DNA from: Gulosibacter molinativorax
GTDB taxonomy: Bacteria; Actinomycetota; Actinomycetes; Actinomycetales; Microbacteriaceae
Direction of reading: 5' to 3'
NCBI RefSeq assembly: GCF_003010915.2
Contig: NZ_CP028426.1
Span: 434,001 to 498,000 of the forward strand
DNA: 64,000 nt
Position 1 is the stretch's first letter, and each line of letters opens with the position of its first letter. A model generated the notes under the pieces. That model did no database searches and was not told where the DNA came from. It worked only from the letters and a program-made list of their open reading frames with translations. Positions 8,618-16,223 of the stretch are shown one piece after another. Made by a program: the position numbers and the translations under genes.

Positions 8618-9337
8618 CTAGGCCTCGGCGCGGTAGATCAGGTGCACGTCGGCACCCTCGGGGCCGATCCGCTTGCGGGTCAAGCCATCGAAGCCACCGC
8701 CCGTCTCAGGCACAAACACCCCAGAGAGCAGCCGCGACGAGTTGCCCACCAGCACATTGCCGTGACGGCCCACAAGCGCCATCTCGGTGCCGCTGCGCTG
8801 CAACAGCGGCAGCAGCTCGGTCTCAAGATCAGCCACCTGAATGTCATTGCCGATCGCGCCCACCCGCACGCCGCCAACACTTGCCGGCACCGTCAGCGTC
8901 AGCACGTAGGCCTCAACACCCAGATAGTCGATATAGGGCCCCACCAGCGCCGGGGTGCCCTCGTGGAACGCCCTGATAAACCACTCATGGTGTTCGTAGT
9001 CGTAGTAGCGGTCGGCACCGGGCACCACACCGAACGAGTAACGGGCAAAGCGCGTCTCATCCTCGCGCACCCACCACTCCAGATGACCACGCTCGAAGCT
9101 CAGCACCGAACGCGCAAAAATCAGCCCGCAGCCATCGACAACAGCATTGTCGGCGAGATAACGCACGGCAAGCCCACGCAGCCGACGCCGCACCGTCTCA
9201 CCCAGGTCGAGCCGGCCCGCCTCATCGAGCGTCAGCAGCGCCGTAAAATCATGCGACAGCTTCTCAAGGTGGGCGAAGCGGTCATGCAACCAGCCGTCAA
9301 CCCCGGCGATCGCCGCCGAAAGCTCCGCCGCGGTCAC
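8618..9337 (-). CDS. Cache-like (PDC) ligand-sensing domain protein, apparently soluble
   Basis: 239 residues. The pattern WWVREDETRFARYSFGVVPGADRYYDYEHHEWF, broken here as WWVREDE and YYDYEHHEWF, followed by GPYIDYLG and VLTLTVP, is the strand-and-loop arrangement of extracellular Cache/PDC sensor domains, which bind amino acids and amines. No transmembrane helix or signal peptide is present, so it is predicted to be cytoplasmic and to consist of the sensor alone. It overlaps the GntR gene by four bases (stop of GntR at 9334), so the two are co-transcribed. The obvious idea is that it senses the amine substrate for the regulator. Family call from pattern, function inferred. Confidence 0.6.
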   Translation of the reverse strand: MTAAELSAAIAGVDGWLHDRFAHLEKLSHDFTALLTLDEAGRLDLGETVRRRLRGLAVRYLADNAVVDGCGLIFARSVLSFERGHLEWWVREDETRFARYSFGVVPGADRYYDYEHHEWFIRAFHEGTPALVGPYIDYLGVEAYVLTLTVPASVGGVRVGAIGNDIQVADLETELLPLLQRSGTEMALVGRHGNVLVGNSSRLLSGVFVPETGGGFDGLTRKRIGPEGADVHLIYRAEA

Positions 9338-9987
9338 GACAGCTCCTCCGAAGCGTCGAGCGCCAGCTTGCCATCAACGATGAGCTGCATGTTTCCCCTG
9401 ACGTGCTCCACGGCGAGCCGTTCGGCCTCATCGGCCTGCTGCTGCTCGATCGCCATCGCGATCGCGAGATGCTCCGCGAAAGCCTGCTGCACCGAAGCGC
9501 GGCAGATCGCATCGCACCACAAGAACGGAGCCAGCTCCGAGTGCAGCCGCTGCTCACCCGACAGCAGCCGGCGCGAATGGCTGAGCACCGCGATCTCGAA
9601 GTGGAAACGGCTGTCGGCCAGTGAACGCTCACGACCGTTGCGCCCCTCCCGAGCCTCGAATGCGAACTCCGCGAGCCTCGTTCGCATCCCCGGCTGCGTG
9701 CGCTCAGCAGCCAGACGCGCCGCCATCCCGGAGATCGCCGCGTGCTCATCGAAGAAGTCGCGCAACGCCACCAGACTCGTGCGCGCCAACGACGACCGCA
9801 GCTCCTGCGGTGACGGAAACGGTGCCTGCACCACAAAGGTGCCGCCGTTGCGGCCCCGTCGGGTCTCGACAATGCCGTGCGCGCGCAGTTCGGCGAGCGC
9901 CTTCCGCAGCGTCGCGACCGCAACCCCGAACTGCGTGGCGAGCTCAGCCTCGACGGGCAGGCGCTCGCCTACGGTGAGCACGCCCAT
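9334..9987 (-). CDS. GntR-family regulator (FadR/FCD type) with unclear start
   Basis: From ATG 9987 the product has 217 residues: most of the winged helix (LPVEAELATQFGVAVATLR, then RRGRNGGTFVV as the wing) and a C-terminal all-helical FCD effector domain with ARLAAERT and FHFEIA patterns. The open frame extends upstream to the odhA stop at 10102-10104 and encodes the missing first DNA-binding helix (GIAQRIAAAIS). That stretch has no ATG, GTG or TTG; the only candidate is CTG at 10074. Either an unusual start is used or the 5' end was lost when odhA was rearranged next to it. It is the likely regulator of the amine cluster, comparable to PipR of mycobacterial piperidine clusters. Confidence 0.75.
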   Translation of the reverse strand: MGVLTVGERLPVEAELATQFGVAVATLRKALAELRAHGIVETRRGRNGGTFVVQAPFPSPQELRSSLARTSLVALRDFFDEHAAISGMAARLAAERTQPGMRTRLAEFAFEAREGRNGRERSLADSRFHFEIAVLSHSRRLLSGEQRLHSELAPFLWCDAICRASVQQAFAEHLAIAMAIEQQQADEAERLAVEHVRGNMQLIVDGKLALDASEELS

Positions 9988-10101
9988 AGAGATCGCCGCA
10001 GCGATCCGCTGGGCGATCCCGCCGACACTCGGGCCGCCGGGATCGCTCTCGCCGTGCTGAGGGGTTTGCCCCAGCGGGGGTTTCTGCGCCCGTGCCCCCG
10101 A

Positions 10102-11829
10102 TCAGGATTCGTCGTCGAAGCGGAGCGCGCGCGCGATGAGGCGCTCCTGCTCGACGGCGTGCACCTTCGCCGAACCCGTCGACGGGGCCGCAGAAGCGGG
10201 GCGGGAGACCACGCGGATACGATCGTTCGCCAGATGCTTCGAGAGCTCAAGCGAGATGAACGGCCACGCGCCCTGGTTCTCGGGCTCGTCCTGCACCCAC
10301 ACCAGCTCAGCGCCGGGGTACTGGGTGAGCACGCGGCCCAGCTGTACGTTCGGCACCGGGTAGAACTGCTCCACCCGCACCAGCGCCACCCGCGGGTCGG
10401 GTCGCTTCTCGAGCGCGGCGCGCAGATCGTAGTAGACCTTGCCCGAGACGAGCACCACCCGCTCCACCGCCGCGTGGTTCTCGATCGTGGGATCGTCGAG
10501 CACGGGCTGGAAGGTGCCGGTGGTGAAATCTTCGACGGCGGAGGCCGCGCCGCGCAGGCGCAGCATCTGCTTCGGCGTGAATACGATGAGCGGCTTGCGG
10601 GGACGCGCGTAGGCCTGACGCCGCAACAGGTGGAAGTAGTTCGCCGGCGTCGAGGGGCGGGCGACGATCATGTTGTCTTCGGCGCAGAGCTGCAGGTATC
10701 GCTCGATGCGCGCCGAGGAGTGATCCGGCCCCTGACCCTCGTAGCCGTGGGGGAGCAGCATGACCACCGAGGAGCGCTGACCCCACTTCTGCTCGGCCGC
10801 GGCGATGTATTCGTCGATCACCGCCTGCGCCGTGTTGGCGAAGTCACCGAACTGGGCCTCCCACAGCACGAGCGCGTCTTCCCGCTGCAGCGAGTAGCCG
10901 TACTCGAAGGCGAGCGCCGCGTACTCGGAGAGCAGCGAGTCGTAGATCCAGAACCGAGCCTGATCGTCGGAGAGGTTGAGCAGCGGGATCCACTCCTGGC
11001 CGTTGGCCCGGTCGTGGAACACCGCGTGCCGCTGCGCGAAGGTGCCGCGGCGGGCATCCTGGCCTACGAAGCGCACCGCGGTGCCCTCCATCAGCAGCGA
11101 ACCGAGCGCCAGCAGCTCGCCGAAGCCCCAGTCGATCCCGCCCTCACGGCTCATCTCGACCCGCTTGTTGAGCAGCTGCTGCAGCTTCTGATGCACCGTG
11201 AAGCCCTCGGGCTTGTTGCCGAAGGCGTCACCGATGCGCTCGATCACGGCGCGATCCACCGCGGTCTCCAGCGGTGCCGGCCCGGGGCCGCCCACCTCGG
11301 CGACTTCACCGATGCCGCCGGAGCCCACGATCGGAATCGACCCGGTCTGCGCGGCGTGCGTCTCCTGGAAGGCGACCTCGAGGCGATCCTGGAAGTCTTG
11401 CTTGGCCTTCTCGTACTCTTCCTCGGTGATATCACCGCGGCCCACCAGAGCGCTCGTGTAGAGACGGCGGGTGGATCGCTTCGCCTCGATGAGGTCAGTC
11501 ATGAGCGGCTGCGTCATCGAGGGATCGTCGCCCTCGTTGTGACCGCGGCGGCGGTAGCAGACGAGGTCGATGATGACGTCGATGTGGAAGCGCTGGCGGA
11601 ACTCGTAGGCCAGCTTCGCGACCCGCACCACCGATTCTGGGTCGTCGCCGTTCACGTGGAAGATCGGGGCCTGCACGACCTTGCCGATCTCGGACGAATA
11701 CACACCCGAGCGCGAATCGAGCGGCAGCGTGGTGAAGCCCACCTGATTGTTGATGATGATGTGGATCGTGCCGCCCGTGCGGTACGCACGCAGCTGCGAC
11801 ATCTGCAGCGTCTCGTAGACGACGCCCTG
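10102..11829 (-). pseudogene. odhA: 2-oxoglutarate dehydrogenase E1 (odhA/sucA), 3' portion only
   Basis: About 575 residues of homology remain, from QGVVYETLQMSQLRAYRTGG to the natural-looking C-terminus ending LRFDDES. It contains the TPP-dependent dehydrogenase region IIINNQVGFTT, the RRRGHNEGDDPS motif and the transketolase-like C-terminal half. Actinobacterial OdhA is normally about 1,200 residues, with succinyltransferase and dehydrogenase parts. Here the N-terminal half is missing and the frame runs on into unrelated sequence beyond 11829. There is no plausible start, so this is a remnant. Unless a full copy exists elsewhere, the TCA cycle would be affected. The junction partner is a recombinase-like tail, pointing to recombination rather than gradual decay. 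Confidence 0.85.
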
Positions 11830-12051
11830 GCGGCGCCCAGGATGATGGCCGCGAACCGAACCTACCCCTGGCAGCAGGCCGGCATCCGCCCGCAGGCCCT
11901 CCGCGAAGACCGCATCCTCGCCGAAGCCCACGCCACCCGCGGCGACGCCCGCGCGATCAGCGACCTCTTCGGCCTCAGCATCGCCGGCACCGACCGCTAC
12001 ATCGACACCCTCGCACACCCCGACCTCACCACCAGCGACCAGCCAGGGTGA
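11830..12051 (+). pseudogene. C-terminal remnant of the zinc-ribbon recombinase-like protein
   Basis: Seventy-three codons ending at the TGA 12049-12051. The translated segment NRTYPWQQAG, QALREDRIL, ISDLFGLSI and TDRYIDTLAHPD aligns position by position with the end of the protein encoded at 16220-17983 (NFPWKKAG, QALRTDRIL, ICDLFGIGI, TALRYAHP). The rest of the gene is absent and the homology begins where odhA homology ends. It is the footprint of an earlier copy of the same mobile module. With the intact module at 14811-17983 it brackets the metal ATPase pair in the same orientation. Confidence 0.75.
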
Positions 12052-12133
12052 CGCCGCCGCGCCGGGTCGATTCCGGCCCCAGGGTCGTGCTCTCGCGGAC
12101 GGTCAGGAGCCAGGTGCAACGGTGGCCGATCCG

Positions 12134-14050
12134 TCACAGATCTGCGGTGGCGCGGCTCGTGCGGGCGGCGCGGAGCCCGTTGAGGATGACGATCACCTCA
12201 GCGATCTCGTGCACCAGCACCACCGCGGCCAGACCCAGGACACCGAACAGGGCGAGCGGGAGCAGCACGACGATGATCATGAGCGACAGGATGATGTTCT
12301 GGTTCATGATGTGCCTGCCGCGGCGGGCGTGAGCGAACGCGCGCGGCAGGAGGCGCAGGTCGTGACCGGTGAACGCGACGTCGGCGGACTCGATCGCGGC
12401 ATCGGAACCTGTCGCGCCCATCGCGATGCCGATATCCGAGGCGGCCAGTGCAGGGGCGTCGTTGATGCCGTCACCGATCATCGCGACCGAGCCGTGCCTG
12501 CCCAGCTCGCTGATCGCGGCGGCCTTGTCCTCCGGGCGCAGCTCGGCGCGCACGTCCTCGATCCCGGCCTGCGCGGCCAGCGCGCGGGCGGTGCGGGCGT
12601 TGTCGCCGGTGAGCATGGTCGCCCCGACACCCTGGGTCGCGAGGGTGCGCACGACCTCGGGGACTTCGGGGCGCAGCTCGTCGCGGACCCCGATCGCGGC
12701 GACCGGGAGTCCGTCGCGGTGCACGATGACGACGGTCATGCCCTGCTCCTCCAAGCCGGCGACCTGGTCCTTGAGCGTCCCGGCGTCCAGCCAGCGGGGG
12801 CTGCCGACGGTGACCTGGGCCCCGTCGAGGGTGCCTTCGATGCCGTGCCCGGCCTGCTCGGTGACGTCCAGGGCGGCGGGGGCTCCGGGTGAGGCGGCGG
12901 TGATCGCGGCGGCCAGCGGGTGGGTGCTGTGCTGCTCCAGGGATGCCGCCCAGGCCAGGGCCTGCGCCTCGTCCACCCCGTCGGCGGTGAGGATGGCGGT
13001 GACGGCGGGCTCGTTGCGTGTGAGGGTGCCGGTCTTGTCGACGGCGACGTGGCGGATCACGCCGAACCGTTCGAACACGGCACCGGACTTGATGATCACG
13101 CCGAACCTGCTCGCTGAGCCGATCGCGGCGACGACGGTCAGCGGGACGGAGATCGCCAGCGCGCACGGCGACGCGGCGACGAGCACCACGAGGGCGCGGG
13201 TGATCCACAGCTCCGGGTCGCCCAGCAGCGAGCCGATGACCGCGACGAGGGCGGCGAGGATCAGCACGCCGGGCACGAGCGGGCGGGCGATGCGGTCGGC
13301 CAGGCGGGCGCGGTCGCCCTTCTCGGCCTGCGCCTGCTCCACCAGCTCCACGATCGTGGTCAGCGAGTTGTCGGTGCCCGCTGCGGTCGTCTCGACCTCC
13401 AGGGCACCGGCGGTGTTGATCGCCCCGGCCGACACCGCGTCGCCGGGCTCGACCTCCACCGGGATCGACTCCCCGGTGATCGCCGAGGTGTCCAGGCTCG
13501 ACCGGCCCGTCCGGACGATCCCGTCGGTCGCGATCCGCTCACCCGGACGCACGAGCATCAGCTGACCAACGGCCAGATCCTTCGCGGCGACCTCCACGGG
13601 CGCGCCGTCCTGCCGGATGGTCGCGGTCTCCGGGACCAGCTTGAGCAGCGCCCGCAGCCCGCCGCGGGCGCGGTCCATGGCCTTGTCCTCCAGCGCTTCG
13701 GCGATGGAGTACAGGAACGCCAGCGCCGCGGCCTCCTCGACGTAGCCGAGGATGACCGCGCCGACCGCGCTGATCGTCATCAGCAGCCCGATGCCCAGCT
13801 TGCCCGTGAACAGCTTGCGGATCGCGCCGGGCGTGAACGTCGACGCACCCAGCAGCAGGCCGATCCAGAACGCCACCAGCGCCGGGATCTCCGCACCCGT
13901 CCATTCCAGGACCAGGCCCGTACCGAACGCTACGCCGGAGAGCACCGGGACCATGATCCCGCGGTCACGCCACCACGGACGCTCCCGCTCCTCCTCGGCC
14001 TCCTCGCCGACCCGGGTCTCCGGCTCGTCGCAGCCGCACGCCGCGCTCAC
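12134..14050 (-). CDS. Heavy-metal P1B-type ATPase (Cd/Zn/Pb or Co efflux)
   Basis: 638 residues from the GTG at 14050, which overlaps the regulator's TGA (GTGA). A longer frame to 14239 lies inside the regulator. Order of features: short Cys-containing N-terminus (CGCDEPE) without an HMA domain; membrane helices; actuator-domain TGES; metal-site SPCAL in helix 6; phosphorylation motif DKTGTLT; hinge GDGINDAPALA; and a final helix pair with HEIAEVIVILNGLR. An SPC rather than CPC site is typical of P1B-4-like pumps, but the CmtR-type regulator suggests Cd/Pb as inducer. Probably exports divalent metals across the plasma membrane. Confidence 0.88.
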   Translation of the reverse strand: MSAACGCDEPETRVGEEAEEERERPWWRDRGIMVPVLSGVAFGTGLVLEWTGAEIPALVAFWIGLLLGASTFTPGAIRKLFTGKLGIGLLMTISAVGAVILGYVEEAAALAFLYSIAEALEDKAMDRARGGLRALLKLVPETATIRQDGAPVEVAAKDLAVGQLMLVRPGERIATDGIVRTGRSSLDTSAITGESIPVEVEPGDAVSAGAINTAGALEVETTAAGTDNSLTTIVELVEQAQAEKGDRARLADRIARPLVPGVLILAALVAVIGSLLGDPELWITRALVVLVAASPCALAISVPLTVVAAIGSASRFGVIIKSGAVFERFGVIRHVAVDKTGTLTRNEPAVTAILTADGVDEAQALAWAASLEQHSTHPLAAAITAASPGAPAALDVTEQAGHGIEGTLDGAQVTVGSPRWLDAGTLKDQVAGLEEQGMTVVIVHRDGLPVAAIGVRDELRPEVPEVVRTLATQGVGATMLTGDNARTARALAAQAGIEDVRAELRPEDKAAAISELGRHGSVAMIGDGINDAPALAASDIGIAMGATGSDAAIESADVAFTGHDLRLLPRAFAHARRGRHIMNQNIILSLMIIVVLLPLALFGVLGLAAVVLVHEIAEVIVILNGLRAARTSRATADL

Positions 14051-14406
14051 GCGCCCGCTCCCGTCCCACAGCAGCCCGGCACCGTGCACTCGGCGTCCAT
14101 GCACGGCGCGTGCTCGTCCACGGCCAGCGTCACGTCCACCAGCGCCGTGAGCGCCGCCGCGAGGTGCGGGTCGGCGATCTCGTAGCGCGTCTGCCGACCC
14201 TCCGGCTCGGCGACCACGATCCCGCAATCCCGCAGGCACGTCAGATGGTTCGACACGTTCGACCGCGTCAACTCCAGCTCACGCGAGAGCACCGCCGGGT
14301 AGCTCGGCCCGTCCAGCAGGGTCATCAGGATCCGGGAACGCGTCGGATCCGCCATCGCCCGACCCAGCCGGTTCATGACATCAAGACGCGAAGCAATAGT
14401 CAGCAT
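14047..14406 (-). CDS. CmtR-like ArsR-family Cd(II)/Pb(II) repressor
   Basis: 119 residues from ATG 14406. The winged helix reads ADPTRSRILMTLLDG and LTRSNVSNHLTCLRDCGIVV. The two cysteines in HLTCLRDC correspond to the metal-binding Cys57/Cys61 pair of mycobacterial CmtR, and the C-terminal tail is Cys-rich (PCMDAEC, PGCCG) and could supply the third thiolate. The gene overlaps the ATPase gene and is transcribed first, the usual arrangement for an autoregulated repressor with its efflux pump. The start was chosen because the longer frame (to 14589) crosses the operator and the helix begins normally at MLTIASRL. Confidence 0.88.
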   Translation of the reverse strand: MLTIASRLDVMNRLGRAMADPTRSRILMTLLDGPSYPAVLSRELELTRSNVSNHLTCLRDCGIVVAEPEGRQTRYEIADPHLAAALTALVDVTLAVDEHAPCMDAECTVPGCCGTGAGA

Positions 14407-14407
14407 G

Positions 14408-14424
14408 TACTGAACTATACAGTA
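14408..14424 (-). promoter_or_regulatory. Operator/promoter of the metal repressor-ATPase operon
   Basis: TACTGAACTATACAGTA carries 5-bp inverted arms (14408-14412 and 14420-14424). On the minus strand it contains TATAGT (14419-14414), a good -10 element lying only 8 bases from the ATG at 14406. The transcript would therefore begin at or next to the start codon (leaderless), and repressor binding would cover the -10. Confidence 0.55.
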
Positions 14425-14724
14425 AGCACTGAACTTTTGTCGATGATGGCGAACCATGCACCCGCGACCCAGCAGCGGCACTCCCGCCCCCGCGGAGCCC
14501 TCACGACACCCGCACCGGCGGGCGCGGTACAGTCGCAGAGGAGGCAGTTCCTCGAACATCCACCCGCACCCACACCAAAACGACGGCACGGGCGGAAGTT
14601 CCCGCCAAAACCGTCAATATTCACCGGAACATCTAGGTTTTTTGTCTCTATTCCCGCGTCTTCGTGAGTTGCTTCCGTGTGGTTCAGGTGCGTCCTGCCC
14701 GCTGTAGCAACGAAGCCACGCCGG

Positions 14725-14793
14725 ATCAAGATTCCTGACAAACCATCACGATTCCTGACGATTCGGGCGTATTCTTGATGCATGGTCAGGATT
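14725..14793 (+). repeat. Direct and inverted repeats upstream of the recombinase, possible recombinase binding sites
   Basis: ATCAAGATTCCTGAC (14725-14739) and ATCACGATTCCTGAC (14745-14759) are direct repeats spaced exactly 20 bases apart. GTCAGGATT (14785-14793) and ATTCTTGAT (14771-14779) are inverted versions of the two half-motifs. They lie just before the tyrosine recombinase start at 14811. The remaining part of the 386-base gap (14425-14724) shows no gene; overlapping frames there have no family features. Confidence 0.45.
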
Positions 14794-14810
14794 GCTGAAG
14801 TAGCGGGCTG

Positions 14811-15890
14811 ATGAACCTCGCTGTCGTTCGGAGTATCGGGACCGCTCGCGGGTGGCGGTCCGAGGAAGATGCTGCGGACTTCGAGCAGGAGATCATCGAC
14901 CAGTACGCGCTCGCGATGGCCGCAGCTGGGCTCAGCGACGCTTACATCTCGCACTCACGTACAGCGATCTTCGAGCTCCGTTCGCACGTGAATATCCCGC
15001 TGTGGCAGGTCAAGCCCGCCGACGCGGACGCGTTTCTTGCCGGGCTTCGCCGAGCGGGTCTTGCGGCTTCGACGCGTGCGGGCAAAGCGGGCGTGATCGC
15101 CCAGTTCTTCGACTTTGCGATCAGCCGGTATCAGGCCGACATCAACGCGCTTACCGGGTGGGTGATCGAGCAGCCCATCGATGAGTACAACCGGCAATCG
15201 GGTTCGTCGCTCGGCAAAGTCCGCGTCCCGCCCTCGGACGCGGAGGTCGACCGACTCTTCGGCGGCTGGGCGGCTTCGTTGCAGGATGAGCGGCGATTTC
15301 TCCCGGCGGCGCGGAACTACTTCGCGGCGTCGTTGTGGCGGCGAGTCGGGCTGCGGATCACGGAGAGCACGAAACTCGATCTTCGCGACTGGCGGCCCGA
15401 TCTCGGCACGCTCGGGAAACTGCATGTCCGATTTGGGAAAGGCTCGCGCGGGCGCGGCTCGAAGCAGCGCCTGGTTCCCGCGATCAACGGTGCCGACAAG
15501 CTCATGGATTGGTGGCTCGGCGACGTGCGGCACAGGTTCGGCCCGGATTGGGATGACCCGGATGCGCCGCTGATCCCGTCGGAACGGTTCGATCATGAGC
15601 TCGGCCGCACGGGGAGGGCCAGCGACGATGTGCTCCGGCGCGGGCTGGTGCGTGCGACCGAGCGGTTTCTGCCTGCGTGGTCGGGTGATCTGACTCCGCA
15701 CGTGCTGCGGCACTATTGCGCGTCGTCGCTGTATCTGGCGGGTATGGACTTGAAAGCCCTCCAAGAACTGCTCGGGCATCAGTGGCTGTCGACGACGACG
15801 CAGTACATCCACGTCTCGAGCCAGCACATCGAGGATGCGTGGGCGCACGCGAACAAGAGCGTTGAGGAACGATTCGAAGGGATGGCGTGA
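14811..15890 (+). CDS. Tyrosine site-specific recombinase (mobile module, gene 1)
   Basis: 359 residues. A SAM-like N-terminal core-binding domain (residues about 20-120, YISHSRTAIFEL, AGKAGVIAQFFDFA) is followed by the catalytic domain. The catalytic set is complete: Arg in GLRITESTKLDL, Lys-containing hairpin around VRFGKGSRGRGSK, HVLRHYCASS (HxxR), LGHQWLSTTTQYIHV (His and nucleophilic Tyr). It is followed 3 bases later by a small HTH gene and then by a zinc-ribbon protein, all on the same strand. The three-gene arrangement is unlike ordinary phage integrases, which stand alone beside an excisionase, and suggests a transposon-like unit. Confidence 0.88.
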   Translation: MNLAVVRSIGTARGWRSEEDAADFEQEIIDQYALAMAAAGLSDAYISHSRTAIFELRSHVNIPLWQVKPADADAFLAGLRRAGLAASTRAGKAGVIAQFFDFAISRYQADINALTGWVIEQPIDEYNRQSGSSLGKVRVPPSDAEVDRLFGGWAASLQDERRFLPAARNYFAASLWRRVGLRITESTKLDLRDWRPDLGTLGKLHVRFGKGSRGRGSKQRLVPAINGADKLMDWWLGDVRHRFGPDWDDPDAPLIPSERFDHELGRTGRASDDVLRRGLVRATERFLPAWSGDLTPHVLRHYCASSLYLAGMDLKALQELLGHQWLSTTTQYIHVSSQHIEDAWAHANKSVEERFEGMA

Positions 15891-15893
15891 CTG

Positions 15894-16223
15894 ATGAAGT
15901 GGAACCTGAGAGTCCAGGCCGCTGAGCGCGGCATCTGGAAGTCTGCGGAGTTGCGGCGCATGCTCGCCGCCGCTGGGTTGGAGATGAGCCAGGGCAAGAT
16001 GTCGGGGCTGTGGACGGGCACTCCGACGACGATCCGCCTCGATGATCTCGACGTGATCTGCCTCGTCCTGGACTGCCAGCCGACAGACCTCCTCGTGCCC
16101 GAACCGGAAAAGGTCAGCGCGCGCACGCGAAGGCTCGAGCAGCACAGCGAGGCCAACGGTTCGACACCGCGAGTGACGCCACGGTTGGGCGCGAAGGATG
16201 ACCGGCCCGCCCCGCCGCTATGA
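15894..16223 (+). CDS. Small XRE-type helix-turn-helix protein (mobile module, gene 2)
   Basis: 109 residues. The N-terminal 65 residues form a Cro/C1-type helix-turn-helix: SAELRRMLAAAGLEMSQGKM as helices 2-3 and RLDDLDVICLVLDCQPTDLL as the closing helices with the CxPxDLL pattern common in short XRE regulators. The C-terminal 40 residues are polar and probably disordered. It starts 4 bases after the recombinase stop and overlaps the next gene by four bases (ATGA), so translation is coupled. Likely a regulator or directionality factor of the recombination module. No direct evidence for either. Confidence 0.75.
   Translation: MKWNLRVQAAERGIWKSAELRRMLAAAGLEMSQGKMSGLWTGTPTTIRLDDLDVICLVLDCQPTDLLVPEPEKVSARTRRLEQHSEANGSTPRVTPRLGAKDDRPAPPL

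Noticed and set aside
9877..12051. A 724-codon plus-strand frame across gntR and odhA
   Set aside because: It is antisense to the GntR and OdhA coding regions; only its last 73 codons (11830-12051) have independent homology.
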